A stretch of 64,000 nt of DNA, from contig NC_014365.1 of assembly GCF_000143965.1 (NCBI RefSeq), positions 2,879,501-2,943,500 on the forward strand, in the 5' to 3' direction. The notes under the pieces were generated by a model that was not told the DNA's origin, searched no databases, and was given only the letters and a program-made list of their open reading frames with translations. Position numbers and translations under genes: made by a program. The stretch's first letter is position 1. The number at the start of each line of letters is the position of its first letter. Positions 23,629 to 33,022 of the stretch are shown here, in pieces. The stretch comes from Desulfarculus baarsii DSM 2075 (lineage in GTDB: Bacteria; Desulfobacterota; Desulfarculia; Desulfarculales; Desulfarculaceae).

Positions 23629-23704
23629 GGCTCCCCGGGACGGATTCGAACCATCGACAGGGTGGTTAACAGCCACCTGCTCTGCCAGCTGAGCTACCGG
23701 GGAA
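23629..23704 (-). tRNA. tRNA-Asn (anticodon GTT)
   Basis: A complete 76-base cloverleaf on the minus strand. The acceptor stem TCCCCGG pairs with CCGGGGA. The D-arm has GCTC/GAGC around AGCTGGCA, and the anticodon loop CTGTTAA has anticodon GTT. The T-arm loop is TTCGAAT and CCA is encoded. Its 3' end faces the prophage, the usual orientation for a tRNA used as an integration landmark, although serine recombinases need not use tRNA genes. Confidence 0.97.
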
Positions 23705-23717
23705 TTTGGTGGCCAGT

Positions 23718-23746
23718 TTGTACCACAGCCGCCACGGGCCGTCAAT
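23718..23746 (-). promoter_or_regulatory. Promoter of tRNA-Asn
   Basis: On the minus strand TTGACG (23746-23741) and TACAAA (23723-23718) are 17 bases apart, and the tRNA starts 14 bases after the -10. Confidence 0.75.
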
Positions 23747-23890
23747 ACGCTTGCGCGCGGTTTGTGCCGACATTTTTGACGGCGGCGGGACCATATTTGG
23801 TCAAGGGCGTTGGCTGGTTGGCCTTGGGCGTGGTATTGATTTGGCCAAGGCGCGCGCATGCCGCGCGGGCCATCGCGGCGGAGGCTGGCC

Positions 23891-24532
23891 ATGGACGACA
23901 ATATCAAGTGGTTTTATCAGACCAAGGCCAAGATGGTCATGGAGGCCCTTAAGGCCAACCGCATCAATTCCAGCTACTTGGCCGACGCCTCGCAGGTGGC
24001 CGGGCATGTGTTGGGCCTGATCGCGGGTCAAGCCAGCGTGGCCGTGGGCGGCTCGATGACCTTGACGGAGACCGGTCTTTTGGAGGCCATCCGGCAAGCC
24101 GACGTACGCTTCATCGACCGTTACGAGCCAGGCCTTGGCTCGGATGAGACCATGGCCCGGCTGCGGGCCGGGCTCGACGCCGACGTGTTCGTCTCCGGGG
24201 TCAACGCCATCACCGAAGACGGTCAGTTGGTCTTTGTCGACGGCAATTGCAACCGTGTGGCCGGGATTTTATTTGGGCCGCGCAAGGTGATATTGGTGGC
24301 CGGCTGCAATAAGATCTGCGCCGACGTCACCAGCGCCATCGAGCGGGTCAACAACTACGCCGCGCCGATCAACGCCAAGCGCCTGGGGCGCAAGACGCCC
24401 TGCGTCAAGACGGGCGTTTGCGAGGACTGTCGCAGCCCCGAGCGCATCTGCAACGCCACGGTGATCATCCACAAGCAGGCCGATCCCCAGCGCATGCACG
24501 TGGTGCTGGTGGGCGCCGATCTGGGTTATTGA
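23891..24532 (+). CDS. LUD-domain protein (DUF162, lactate-utilisation type)
   Basis: A 213-residue LUD-domain protein. AVGGSMTLTETGLLEAI and the region through VFVSGVNAITEDGQLVFVDGNCNRVAG are typical of the LutC/DUF162 fold. The C-terminal part has several Cys (CVKTGVCEDCRSPERICN) that might bind metal. Single-domain members are common in anaerobes, and their exact substrate is unknown. The ATG at 23891 has GGAGG six bases upstream; an upstream in-frame ATG at 23858 is less likely. It overlaps the acyltransferase by one base (TGATG). Confidence 0.9.
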   Translation: MDDNIKWFYQTKAKMVMEALKANRINSSYLADASQVAGHVLGLIAGQASVAVGGSMTLTETGLLEAIRQADVRFIDRYEPGLGSDETMARLRAGLDADVFVSGVNAITEDGQLVFVDGNCNRVAGILFGPRKVILVAGCNKICADVTSAIERVNNYAAPINAKRLGRKTPCVKTGVCEDCRSPERICNATVIIHKQADPQRMHVVLVGADLGY

Positions 24533-25227
24533 TGGCCCTGGATTACAAAAACAGCCGTCTTGGCCGGATGTTGGCCTGGCTAGTGGCGGTGGTGGTTGGT
24601 CGAGGCCTGGCGCTGATGTTCCGCACCTGCCGGGTGCGCCAATTGCACCAGGAATATTGGGACACCTATTACACACCGGGCCAGAGCGGCATATTGCTGA
24701 CCTGGCACCGAGCGGCCATCTTTTTCCTGGCGCATTTCGGCGGCTATCATCCGGCGGTGATGATCAGCCGCAGCAACGATGGCGAGCTGTTGGCGCGGTT
24801 TCTGCGGGTGATGGGCGGCGTGCCGGTGCGGGGCAGCTCCAGCGGCGGCGGCATGGCCGGCCTGCGCGCGATGGCCCGTTTTTTGGAGGGCGGCCCCCGG
24901 CGTTACGCCGCCACCGTGGCCGACGGGCCGCGCGGCCCGCGTTACGTGGCCAAGGACGGCCTGATCCGTCTGTCCAGCCACACCGGCCTGCCCCTGGCCC
25001 CGTTGATGTGGTCGGCCGACCGCGCCTGGCGTTTGAACAACACTTGGGACAAAACCATGATCCCCAAGCCCTTCGCCAAGGTGATCATCGACTTTGGCCC
25101 GCCGCGCAGCTATCTGCCCAATCTTTCCAAGGACGACCTGGAAGCGGCTCGGCTGGATTTGCAGGCCGAGATGATAGAATTGAAGGACCGCCTGGACGCC
25201 ATGACCGGCTATCAAGACCCGGCCTGA
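24532..25227 (+). CDS. DUF374 lysophospholipid acyltransferase-like protein
   Basis: A 231-residue protein of the DUF374 group in the LPLAT superfamily. LLTWHRAAIFF (about 56-66) holds the active-site His of the acyltransferase. RSNDGELLARFLRVMGGVPVRGSS and VADGPRGPRYVAKDGLIRLSSHTGLPL are the hallmark DUF374 blocks. An N-terminal hydrophobic segment (about 11-31) would place it at the inner membrane, where it could acylate a lipid A or phospholipid precursor. It starts at ATG 24532, overlapping the LUD stop. Confidence 0.88.
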   Translation: MALDYKNSRLGRMLAWLVAVVVGRGLALMFRTCRVRQLHQEYWDTYYTPGQSGILLTWHRAAIFFLAHFGGYHPAVMISRSNDGELLARFLRVMGGVPVRGSSSGGGMAGLRAMARFLEGGPRRYAATVADGPRGPRYVAKDGLIRLSSHTGLPLAPLMWSADRAWRLNNTWDKTMIPKPFAKVIIDFGPPRSYLPNLSKDDLEAARLDLQAEMIELKDRLDAMTGYQDPA

Positions 25228-25244
25228 TGGGCAGAACCTGCCCA
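25228..25244 (+). terminator. Hairpin directly after the DUF374 stop
   Basis: TGGGCAG-AAC-CTGCCCA is a perfect seven-base stem starting at the base after the stop. There is no T-run, so termination is uncertain. Confidence 0.45.
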
Positions 25245-25400
25245 GGGCGCGGCCGTGCCGGGCGGATAAAATTGCCGCCGCCATTGGCGTGACGTCGGGT
25301 GGCTGGCGATCGTCCGGCCCAATATCTTATATTTACTATATATTATTCTTACCGTGGGCCGCCAGCAAATCATGGCACGCCACTTGCATCATTTATGGGC

Positions 25401-25524
25401 GAGCCGCTATCCAGGTGTGAGCGCGGCTCAAAGGGGACGCAGGGAGGCGTCCCTCCCCTTGCATAGTCGCCAAGGAAGGTGACGCCCGGTGTCCCCCCGC
25501 TTCCATGCCGCGGAGGCGGGGGGA
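25401..25524 (+). ncRNA. Cluster of three hairpins in the helicase leader (function unknown)
   Basis: Within the 389-base gene-free stretch 25228-25616, three strong stems follow one another: GAGCCGC/GCGGCTC (25401-25429), GGGACGC-agggag-GCGTCCC (25434-25453) and CCCCCCGC/GCGGGGGG extended by TTCC/GGAG (25493-25523). An AT-rich tract at about 25325-25350 lies upstream and could hold a promoter. The layout suggests a structured 5' leader of the helicase gene or a small RNA. I cannot match it to a known riboswitch. Confidence 0.35.
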
Positions 25525-25616
25525 AACCACCCTGCCTTTTATCCTTTCGGAATTTCATGTCCTTGTCGGTTGCCCCGTCCCTGACGCTAGTGTAGCATCT
25601 GCGGCGGAGGATTATA

Positions 25617-28352
25617 TTGACCGCCCATAGAACAAAAACCACCGGCCGACGGCCGACCGCCAAGGGCCCGCCCCGTCGCCGGCCCGAAAAGCCCGTGCGC
25701 GACCAGGAGCCTTCGATCCACCCCAAGCTTCTGCCTGTTCTGGAGCACATCGGCGTGCCCCAGGCCACGGCCTTCGCGGCCGACCCTTTCCAGGCCGAGG
25801 CCGTGGAAAAGCTGGCCGAAGGCGACGTGGTGGTCAGCGCGCCCACGGGCAGCGGCAAGACCTGGATCGCCGAGCAGGCCATCGCCCAAGCCCTGGCCCA
25901 GGGCCAGCGGGCCTGGTACGCCAGCCCGCTCAAGGCGCTTTCCAACGCCAAGTATCACGAATTCGGCGCGATTTTCGGGCCCGAGCGCGTGGGCATTCTC
26001 ACCGGCGACCGCAAGGAAAACTCCCAGGCCCCGCTGATCGTCGGCACCACCGAGATCTTGCGCAACCAGCTCTACGACGCCATGCACCGGGGAGAAAACA
26101 TCGACTCCAGTCTGGTTGTGCTGGATGAGGCCCACTATCTGGGCGACCCGGACCGTGGCGTGGTCTGGGAGGAAGTCATAATCTATCTGCCGCCCAGGGT
26201 GCGCCTGCTGCTACTTTCGGCCACGGTGGAAAACGCCGAACAACTGGCCCGCTGGCTGATGTTCGTGCGCGGCAACCAGTGCCGCACCGTGCGTAGCGAC
26301 CAGCGTCCGGTGCCGCTGTTTCCGGTGTTCATGTTCCCCGATGGCGAACTGGCCCCGCTCAAGACCAGGCGCGGCCTGTTGGGCAAGATCAGCCATTTTC
26401 TGGAACAGGAGGCGCGCCAGCCCAAGGGTGGCCGTCAGATCAACTCCACGCCCCAGTTTGCCAATATTTTGTCGGCGCTGGACCACGCCGCCATGTTGCC
26501 GGCCATATTTTTCCTGAAATCACGGGCCGATTGCGACAACGCCCTGGCCCACGCCGCCGGCGCGCGTCTGGCCGTGGATCAGGCCCAAGGCCAGCGCCTG
26601 AATCGTTTTGTCGACGATTTTTTGGCCGAGTATCCGTTTTTGGCCGATCACCCCCAGTTGGAGCCCCTGCGCCGCCTGCGGGTGGCCGCCCACCACGCCG
26701 GGCACCTGCCCCATTGGAAGCTTTTGGTCGAGCGTCTGATGCAGACGGGCCTGCTGCGGGCCATTTTCAGCACCTCCACCGTGGCCGCTGGCGTCAATTT
26801 TCCGGCGCGGACGGTGGTGGTCACCCAGTCGGACCGCTTCAACGGCCGCGAGTTCGTCGATCTGCGGGCCACCGATCTGTTGCAAATGACCGGCCGGGCC
26901 GGCCGACGGGGCATGGACAACATCGGCTTCGCGCTGATCGTGCCGGGGCCATATCAAAATGTTCCCCTGCTGGCCGGCCTGCTCAACGCCAACCCCGAGC
27001 CCATCGAGAGCCAACTGCACATCAATTTTTCCATGGCCCTCAACCTGCTGCTTTCGCAGCGGCCGGCCGAGATCAAGCAGCTCCTGGGTTGCAGCCTGGC
27101 CACCTTCCAGCGCCTGGAGCGGCGCGGGGCCAAAGCCGCCGGCGAAGGCGGCATGGCCGAACTGATGCGCCAACTCGCGCCGCTGTTGGCCGGCTCCAAC
27201 TGCCATGGCCCCGAAGAGGCCGTGGTGCGGCGCAAGCGGCGGCGTCAGTTGGACGGCCTGCGCCGTCGTCTGGCCCACGAACTGGAGTCGATGGAACAAG
27301 AGCAGGGCCTGTGGGCCGCCCTGACCAGGGGTCGGGTGTTCATCGACATGTTCGGCGCGATGGCCGCGGTGCTGCGCCGCGAAGGCCGTGGCGAGGACGC
27401 CGGCGTGCTGGCCGTCAGCCTGATCCCCGATCGCCGCTTGCAACGGGGCCGGCCCCGGCTGGACTTCGTGCCCATCGACGAGATCGCCGGCGTTTTCCAC
27501 GAAGTGATCGACCTGCCCGTGGCCGGCGGCGGCCGGGTCTTGGCCCAGGCCGTGCTGGAGCAGATCCCCGACGCCCCCCGGGCGCTAAGCGGGCCCGAGT
27601 TGGAAAACCTGGGCCTGCGCGAGCGCGACGAAACCAAGCTCCGCCTGCAGGAGGTAGAAAGCCAGATCGACAGCCTGGCCTGCGTGGGCTGCGCCATCGA
27701 GGGCAAATGCCTGCACGGCGGCCCGGAGATCGAGCCCCTGCTGCAACGGGCCGAGCAGATGCTCTCTCAGGTGCGCGAGGAGAGCCACGCCTTTTGGTAT
27801 GATTTCGTACGGCATCTGGAATTTTTGCGCAGCGAGGGCTTTGTCGACAGCCAGGGCGGCCTGACCCAGGACGGCCTGTGGGCCAGCAAGCTGCGCCTGG
27901 ATCAGCCGGTGCTCATCGCCCAGGCCATCCGCTCGGGGGCCCTGCCGCAGAACGACCCCGTGCTGCTGGCGGCGCTTCTGGCCCTTTTTGTCGACGACCG
28001 CGAGCGCGAAAGCGACAGTCCCTACCTCAGCCAGCGCCTGCGCGAGGGCCTGGCCACCTTGCTGGCCGACATCGAGCCCCTGCTGGAGCGCCTGCGCCAA
28101 TGGGGCTTCCACACGCCGGCCCTGCCCATGCCGGCGGCCTCGGCCATGTTCGCCTGGGCCCTGGGCCAGGAGTTCGCCGACGTGGTGGCCCTGTACGGCG
28201 GGGCCGAGGGCGACCTGGCCGCGCTGATCTACCGCACGGCCGACAACCTGCGCCAGATCGCCTCGCTGCACGACACCCACCCGGCCCTTAGCGCCAGCGC
28301 CCGCGAGGCGGTGGAGCTCCTGCTGCGGCCGCCGGTGGTGCTGCCCACCTGA
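25617..28352 (+). CDS. Ski2/Mtr4-like DEAD/DEAH-box helicase
   Basis: A 911-residue SF2 helicase. Walker A is APTGSGKT (75-82), motif II is DEAH (170-173) and motif VI is MTGRAGRRGMD. The C-terminal third contains a Cys cluster (CVGCAIEGKC). The architecture resembles bacterial Ski2-like RNA helicases more than DNA repair helicases. The start is TTG at 25617 with GGAGG six bases upstream, reached after the hairpin cluster in the leader. It appears monocistronic. A role in RNA remodelling is inferred from family resemblance. Confidence 0.9.
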   Translation: MTAHRTKTTGRRPTAKGPPRRRPEKPVRDQEPSIHPKLLPVLEHIGVPQATAFAADPFQAEAVEKLAEGDVVVSAPTGSGKTWIAEQAIAQALAQGQRAWYASPLKALSNAKYHEFGAIFGPERVGILTGDRKENSQAPLIVGTTEILRNQLYDAMHRGENIDSSLVVLDEAHYLGDPDRGVVWEEVIIYLPPRVRLLLLSATVENAEQLARWLMFVRGNQCRTVRSDQRPVPLFPVFMFPDGELAPLKTRRGLLGKISHFLEQEARQPKGGRQINSTPQFANILSALDHAAMLPAIFFLKSRADCDNALAHAAGARLAVDQAQGQRLNRFVDDFLAEYPFLADHPQLEPLRRLRVAAHHAGHLPHWKLLVERLMQTGLLRAIFSTSTVAAGVNFPARTVVVTQSDRFNGREFVDLRATDLLQMTGRAGRRGMDNIGFALIVPGPYQNVPLLAGLLNANPEPIESQLHINFSMALNLLLSQRPAEIKQLLGCSLATFQRLERRGAKAAGEGGMAELMRQLAPLLAGSNCHGPEEAVVRRKRRRQLDGLRRRLAHELESMEQEQGLWAALTRGRVFIDMFGAMAAVLRREGRGEDAGVLAVSLIPDRRLQRGRPRLDFVPIDEIAGVFHEVIDLPVAGGGRVLAQAVLEQIPDAPRALSGPELENLGLRERDETKLRLQEVESQIDSLACVGCAIEGKCLHGGPEIEPLLQRAEQMLSQVREESHAFWYDFVRHLEFLRSEGFVDSQGGLTQDGLWASKLRLDQPVLIAQAIRSGALPQNDPVLLAALLALFVDDRERESDSPYLSQRLREGLATLLADIEPLLERLRQWGFHTPALPMPAASAMFAWALGQEFADVVALYGGAEGDLAALIYRTADNLRQIASLHDTHPALSASAREAVELLLRPPVVLPT

Positions 28353-28359
28353 GGCCCGG

Positions 28360-28388
28360 TTGACCAGCGGCGCGGGCCGTGCTAATTT
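28360..28388 (+). promoter_or_regulatory. Promoter of the DUF134-FmdB pair
   Basis: TTGACC (28360-28365) and TAATTT (28383-28388) are 17 bases apart, 30 bases before the DUF134 ATG and just after the helicase stop. Confidence 0.6.
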
Positions 28389-28417
28389 TGAGCATAGACA
28401 CAAAAACGGAAGCGCCC

Positions 28418-28705
28418 ATGCCCCGCCCCCGTAAACCACGCCTCTGCGGCTGCGCCAGCGACTGCCGCGGTTTTCGCCCCACGGGCGTGCCGATGCTCAT
28501 GGTCGAAAGGATCATGCTCGACCACGCCGAACTGGAGGCCCTGCGCCTGTGCGACTTGGAAGGCCTGACCCAGGAGCAGGCCGGCGAGCGCATGGGCGTC
28601 AGCCGGGGCACGGTGCAGCGGACGGTCAAGGCGGCCCGGGCCAAGGTGGCCGAGGCCTTGGTGCTGGGCAAGGCGCTTTTGCTCGAACAACCGCCCGAGG
28701 ATTGA
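28418..28705 (+). CDS. DUF134 family HTH protein
   Basis: A 95-residue member of DUF134. It opens MPRPRKPRLCGC, the family's usual start, then has an HTH resembling sigma region 4: LTQEQAGERMGVSRGTVQRTVKAARAKVAEAL (about 50-81). Two Cys near the start and one at about residue 15 may bind metal. These proteins are common in anaerobes next to iron-sulfur or nucleotide-binding genes and are probably transcription regulators. The ATG at 28418 is chosen because the conserved family start lies there. Confidence 0.9.
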   Translation: MPRPRKPRLCGCASDCRGFRPTGVPMLMVERIMLDHAELEALRLCDLEGLTQEQAGERMGVSRGTVQRTVKAARAKVAEALVLGKALLLEQPPED

Positions 28706-28708
28706 ACC

Positions 28709-28954
28709 ATGCCTCTTTACGATTACCTGTGCCAAGATTGCGGCCAGGCCAGCGAGATGCTGGTTTTTGGCGATGAAAAGGTGGTTTGCCCGGCCTGCGG
28801 CGGCGCGAGGATGCAGCGGCGGCTTTCGCCGACCAGCTCGCTGACCGGCAAAACCGCTCAGTTCATGCCCAGGCCAGGCGATACGACCTGTTGCGGTTCG
28901 GCCCCCGGCGCCGGCGGCTGCGCCGGCCCCGGCTCTTGCTGCGGCAAGGCCTAG
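28709..28954 (+). CDS. FmdB-family zinc ribbon protein
   Basis: An 81-residue small zinc-ribbon protein. MPLYDYLCQDCG and CPACGG give the two CxxC pairs typical of the FmdB/regulatory zinc-ribbon family. The C-terminal tail is Gly/Cys-rich (CCGSAPGAGGCAGPGSCCG) and may bind additional metal. The gene starts three bases after DUF134, so they are one operon. FmdB was first described beside formamidase/formylmethanofuran dehydrogenase genes, but no such gene is present here. Confidence 0.9.
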   Translation: MPLYDYLCQDCGQASEMLVFGDEKVVCPACGGARMQRRLSPTSSLTGKTAQFMPRPGDTTCCGSAPGAGGCAGPGSCCGKA

Positions 28955-28963
28955 CTGGCCGCC

Positions 28964-28981
28964 GCGGGGCCATGGCCCCGC
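28964..28981. terminator. Palindrome between convergent genes
   Basis: GCGGGGCCATGGCCCCGC is a perfect 18-base palindrome between fmdB and the convergent kinase gene. It probably ends transcription from both sides, although no T-run follows. Confidence 0.4.
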
Positions 28982-28994
28982 CTTGGCGCTGGCT

Positions 28995-31511
28995 CTAGAG
29001 ATTGGGCCGTTTGGCGGCCAAGGCGGCGCGGATGGCTCGGCCCAGTTGGTTGCCCAGGACGGGCTTCATCACGAACTGATCCACGCCCAGGTCGCTGAAG
29101 TCGGCGTTGGTCAAGGCCTCGCTGAAGCCGGTGCACAGGACCACGGCCACCATGGGCCGGATGGCCGTGGCCTGTTTGGCCAGGCTCAGGCCCGAAAGGT
29201 GCGGCATGTTCTGGTCGGTGACGATCACGTCGAAGGAATCTGGATCTTGGGCGAAGGCGGCCAGGGCCTCGGTGGCCGAGGTGAAGGCCGTGACCCGATA
29301 GCCCATGCGCTCCAACAGGCCCCGGCCGGTCTCGACCAGGGTCTGTTCGTCATCGACCAACAGCACGCTCTCCGTGCCGGCGTAGAGGCCCGGCTCCATG
29401 ACGCCCGCGCCGCGCTCGGCCTCGTCGGCCAGGGGCAGCCAGATGCTGAAGGTCGCGCCCTGGCCGGGCTCGCTGTAGACGTTGATCACCCCGCCGTGGG
29501 TCTTGACGATGCCGTGGACGGTCGACAAGCCTAGGCCGGTGCCCTGGCCGGGCTTTTTGGTGGTGAAGTAGGGGTCGAAGATCTTTTCGATGTGCTCGGG
29601 GGCGATGCCTCGGCCGTTGTCGCCGACGCTCAGGCGTAGATAGCGGCCGGCGGCCAGGTCGGGGTGGCTGGCGGCGCGGTCCCGATCCACGTCCAACTGC
29701 TTGAGGGTCACCTGAATCATGCCCGGCCGGTCGCCGATGGCGTGGGCCGCGTTGGTGCACAGGTTCATCACCACCTGCTGCATCTGCACGGGATCGGCCA
29801 TGACCAGGCACGGTTCGGCGCTGATGTCCTGACGCAGCTCCACCGTGGTCGGCAGGGTCGCCCGCATGAGTTTGAGCGATTCTTTGATCACCGGACCCAG
29901 GTTGAGGGCCTTTTTCTCCTGCTCGGCCTGGCGGCTGAAGGTGAGGATCTGCTGGACCAGATCCTTGGCCCGGTCGCCGGCCACCAGCACCTGCTCCAGA
30001 TTTTGCCGCAGGGGCGAATCATCGGACAGATCCCACAGGCAGAGCTCGGCGTAACCGATGATCGCCCCGAGGATGTTGTTGAAGTCGTGGGTGATGCCGC
30101 TGGCCAGGGTGCCGATGGCCTCCATCTTTTGGGCCTGGCGCAGCTTGCGCTCCAGCAGGCGCTCGTGGGTGACGTCGCGGATGAGCACCACGTAGTTGGC
30201 CACCAGGCCCGGCCCGGACAATACCGGCGAGGCGGTCAGCTCCATCTCGGCGCCGGGCCCGTCCGGCCGGCGCAGGTCAAAGACCCCGCGCCAGACCTCG
30301 CCATCGCGCATGGCCTGGGCCATGGCCACCGGGGCCTGACCGCCAGCGGCCAGTTCGAACCAATTCTGGCCGACCAGACCGCCCTGGGCCAAGCCGGCGA
30401 TGGCCGCGGCGGCGGAGTTGGCGTATTCGATCAGGCCCTTGGTGTCGGTGATCAGCACGCCCTCGGCCACGTGCTCGACGGCCAGGGTCAGCCGCCGCCG
30501 CGACTCCATGTTGCGGCGCTGCTCGGTGACGTCCTCGCCGGAGCTGATGCAGCCGTCAAAGCGACCCTGCTCGTCGCGCAGGGCCACGTTGCGCCACTTG
30601 ACCAGCCTGAGGCCGCCGCCCTTGGTCAGCACCAGGTTTTCATGCTCTCGGGCCTGGGGGTACGAGGCGTCCATGGCGTGGAAAAGGTTTCTGGTCTGTT
30701 CGCGGGCGTCGGCGGGCAAGAAGTTGTCGAACCAGTTGACGCCCAGCGCCTCGGCTTCGGCCCAGCCCAGCGCCTCGCAGCCCTTGCGGTTGATCATGCG
30801 CACCGTTTCATCGGGGCCGATGGCCACCATGATCACCCCGGCCACGTCCAGGTAGCGCCAGGTCAGGTCGCGCTGGCGGCGCATCTGGCCCAGGCGGTCG
30901 CGGTCGTCGGTGATGTCCTGGGCCAGCCGGGCCAACAGCGGGCCATCGGTGGATTCGAGATCGATCTCGCGCCAGTCCACCCAACGCGTCGAACCGTCTG
31001 GCCACAGCAGCCTGAATTGCCGCTGGCCGGCCCGGCCCCGGCCCAGGGCGTCGCGCAGATCCGGGGCGTCGTCGGGGTGGACGCCACGCAAAAAATCCAG
31101 CGGATCGGCCATCAGGCCCTGGCGCGGCAACCCGAAAACATCCTCGTAGCGCGGGTTGGCGTAGACCACGCGGCCGGAGGAAACGTTCTGCACCCACAAG
31201 GCCTCGCTGATGTTATCGGCCAGCTGCCTGAACAAGCGCTCTTTTTGTTCAACGGCCCGCTCCTTGGCCTCCACGTCGGCCACGTGGCGGCCGAGGGCTT
31301 TCTCGCGCCGCGACAAAACGACGTAGAGCAATAGCGCGGTGACGGCGATGAAAAACCAGCCCTTCCACGTCTGGGCCTGGGCGATCAATTGAGGTGTTTG
31401 AAACAGATGATCGACGAGGAAGTCGGAGCACAAAATCCACAGGCTGCCCACCAGGGCGTAGGAAAGGCTCACGCCCACGGGCGATAAATGCGGCGTCCGA
31501 CGGAAAGGCAT
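28995..31511 (-). CDS. Membrane PAS hybrid histidine kinase with receiver domain
   Basis: An 838-residue sensor. Two membrane helices lie near the start ([19 protein letters not shown] and [16 protein letters not shown]). Three PAS domains span about residues 85-465. The HisKA H-box is [13 protein letters not shown], and HATPase motifs [15 protein letters not shown] and [13 protein letters not shown] follow. A C-terminal receiver has phosphoacceptor Asp in VIVTDQNMP. Hybrid kinases of this plan usually relay to a separate output protein, and none is adjacent. The ATG at 31511 is chosen over 31703 because it precedes the first membrane segment and has an upstream AGGGTGG. Confidence 0.92.
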   Translation of the reverse strand: MPFRRTPHLSPVGVSLSYALVGSLWILCSDFLVDHLFQTPQLIAQAQTWKGWFFIAVTALLLYVVLSRREKALGRHVADVEAKERAVEQKERLFRQLADNISEALWVQNVSSGRVVYANPRYEDVFGLPRQGLMADPLDFLRGVHPDDAPDLRDALGRGRAGQRQFRLLWPDGSTRWVDWREIDLESTDGPLLARLAQDITDDRDRLGQMRRQRDLTWRYLDVAGVIMVAIGPDETVRMINRKGCEALGWAEAEALGVNWFDNFLPADAREQTRNLFHAMDASYPQAREHENLVLTKGGGLRLVKWRNVALRDEQGRFDGCISSGEDVTEQRRNMESRRRLTLAVEHVAEGVLITDTKGLIEYANSAAAAIAGLAQGGLVGQNWFELAAGGQAPVAMAQAMRDGEVWRGVFDLRRPDGPGAEMELTASPVLSGPGLVANYVVLIRDVTHERLLERKLRQAQKMEAIGTLASGITHDFNNILGAIIGYAELCLWDLSDDSPLRQNLEQVLVAGDRAKDLVQQILTFSRQAEQEKKALNLGPVIKESLKLMRATLPTTVELRQDISAEPCLVMADPVQMQQVVMNLCTNAAHAIGDRPGMIQVTLKQLDVDRDRAASHPDLAAGRYLRLSVGDNGRGIAPEHIEKIFDPYFTTKKPGQGTGLGLSTVHGIVKTHGGVINVYSEPGQGATFSIWLPLADEAERGAGVMEPGLYAGTESVLLVDDEQTLVETGRGLLERMGYRVTAFTSATEALAAFAQDPDSFDVIVTDQNMPHLSGLSLAKQATAIRPMVAVVLCTGFSEALTNADFSDLGVDQFVMKPVLGNQLGRAIRAALAAKRPNL

Positions 31512-31682
31512 GCTTACGCCACCCTGTGGAGATGCTAGAATGTCAACGATCAAGCATGGCATTTTCAGTGTAGCACATGCGGGGTCGAATGAAACCAAAC
31601 TTGCCCGGGCCAGCGACGCGCCTGGCCGCGCGGCCGGGGTCGATCTGGCCGTTTTTCGGGCCTTATTTTTTGGAGCGCCAAG

Positions 31683-32969
31683 ATGACCGACATCAAAAAA
31701 CAATACCGCACGGTCATGGACGACCGTTTTCCGCCCGAGGTCAGCCTGACCGTGGGCGATGTCGTGCTGAAATACAAAAAACGCGTCTGGCGACTGGACG
31801 ATGACGGCGTTTTAGTCGAAAAGGGCCTGCGCTACGGCGAAAACCCCGGCCAGGAGGCCGCCCTTTACGAGTTGGTCGACGGTGCCCTGGCCCTGGGTGA
31901 GATCGAATTGATCGGCCCCGGCCGCGGCCTGGTCAGCGCCCTGGACGAAGGCCAGATGGTCCAGGCCGGCAAGCACCCCGGCAAGACCAACCTCACCGAC
32001 GTCGATGGCGCGCTGCACATCCTGCGCTACCTGACCGAGCGCCCGGCCGTGGCCATCATGAAGCACAACAACCCCTCGGGCGTGGCCCTGGCCGACGATA
32101 TCGCCACGGCCTATCACCGGGCCTTCATGGCCGACCTCATCGCCGCCTTCGGCGGGGCGGCGGTGCTCAACCGGCCGGTGGACAAGACCGCCGCCGAGAT
32201 GATGGCCGAGCTATACCTGGAAGTGGTGGCCGCCCCCGACTACGAGGAAGGGGCGTTGGACATTCTGGCCCGGCGCAAGAATCTGCGCATCCTGCGCATG
32301 CCGGGCATCGCCAGGCTGGATCAGTGGCGCGACAGCCGTTTTCTGGACATCAAATGCCTGATCGACGGCGGCATGATCCTGCAAACATCGAGCTTCAACC
32401 CCATCATATCGGCCGCCGACCTGCTGCCGGCCCAGTGCCTCCACGACGGCAAGCTCCATGAGCCCAAGCGCCAGCCCAGCGCCGCCGAACTGGCCGACGT
32501 GGTCTTTGGTTGGGCCGTGGAACAAGGCGTCAGCAGCAACAGCGTCATCTACGTCAAGGACGGCTGCACGGTGGGCATTGGGGCCGGCCAACAGGACCGC
32601 GTGGGCGTGGCCCGCATCGCCGTGGACAAGGCCTACGCCAAATACGCCAACCGCCTGTGCTGGCAAAGCCATGGCCTCAAGCTCGACGAACTGGCCCTGC
32701 TGGTGGCCAGGGGCGAAAAACCGGCCGAGTTGCTGGCGGAAATAGAGGCGCGCACCAAGGCCGACCGCGCCGGCCTGCCCGGTTCGGCGATGATCTCCGA
32801 CGCCTTTTTCCCCTTCCGCGACGGCGTGGACGTGGGCCTGGCCCAGGGCGTGAGCTGCGTGGCCCATCCCGGCGGGGCCATGCGCGACTGGGAGTCCATC
32901 GAGGCCTGCAACCAGGCCGACCCGCCGGCAGCCATGGTCTTCACCGGCCAGCGGGCCTTCAAGCACTGA
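31683..32969 (+). CDS. purH: Stand-alone AICAR transformylase (PurH C-terminal domain type)
   Basis: A 428-residue enzyme for the formyl transfer to AICAR in purine synthesis. LRYGENPGQ (49-57) and KHNNPSG (127-133) are the signature blocks of the AICARFT domain, with catalytic Lys127 and His128. RDGVDVGLAQG near the end is also typical. The IMP cyclohydrolase half of canonical PurH is absent, so cyclisation must be supplied elsewhere. The gene is divergent from the kinase. Confidence 0.9.
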   Translation: MTDIKKQYRTVMDDRFPPEVSLTVGDVVLKYKKRVWRLDDDGVLVEKGLRYGENPGQEAALYELVDGALALGEIELIGPGRGLVSALDEGQMVQAGKHPGKTNLTDVDGALHILRYLTERPAVAIMKHNNPSGVALADDIATAYHRAFMADLIAAFGGAAVLNRPVDKTAAEMMAELYLEVVAAPDYEEGALDILARRKNLRILRMPGIARLDQWRDSRFLDIKCLIDGGMILQTSSFNPIISAADLLPAQCLHDGKLHEPKRQPSAAELADVVFGWAVEQGVSSNSVIYVKDGCTVGIGAGQQDRVGVARIAVDKAYAKYANRLCWQSHGLKLDELALLVARGEKPAELLAEIEARTKADRAGLPGSAMISDAFFPFRDGVDVGLAQGVSCVAHPGGAMRDWESIEACNQADPPAAMVFTGQRAFKH

Positions 32970-32971
32970 AG

Positions 32972-33016
32972 CGCCGCCCTTGACGCCCCGCGCCGACCGG
33001 GGCGTCAAGGCGGCGG
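32972..33016. terminator. Long hairpin between convergent purH and binding-protein genes
   Basis: CGCCGCC-CTTGACGCCCC pairs with GGGGCGTCAAG-GCGGCG, a very stable stem of about 17 pairs centred at 32994. It lies between two convergent stops and should end both transcripts, although no T-run is present. Confidence 0.6.
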
Positions 33017-33022
33017 TCAAGC

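Noticed and set aside
23629-23704. tRNA 3' end as the attachment core
   Set aside because: No second copy of the tRNA 3' end is seen in the window. The other junction is outside, so the core cannot be assigned.
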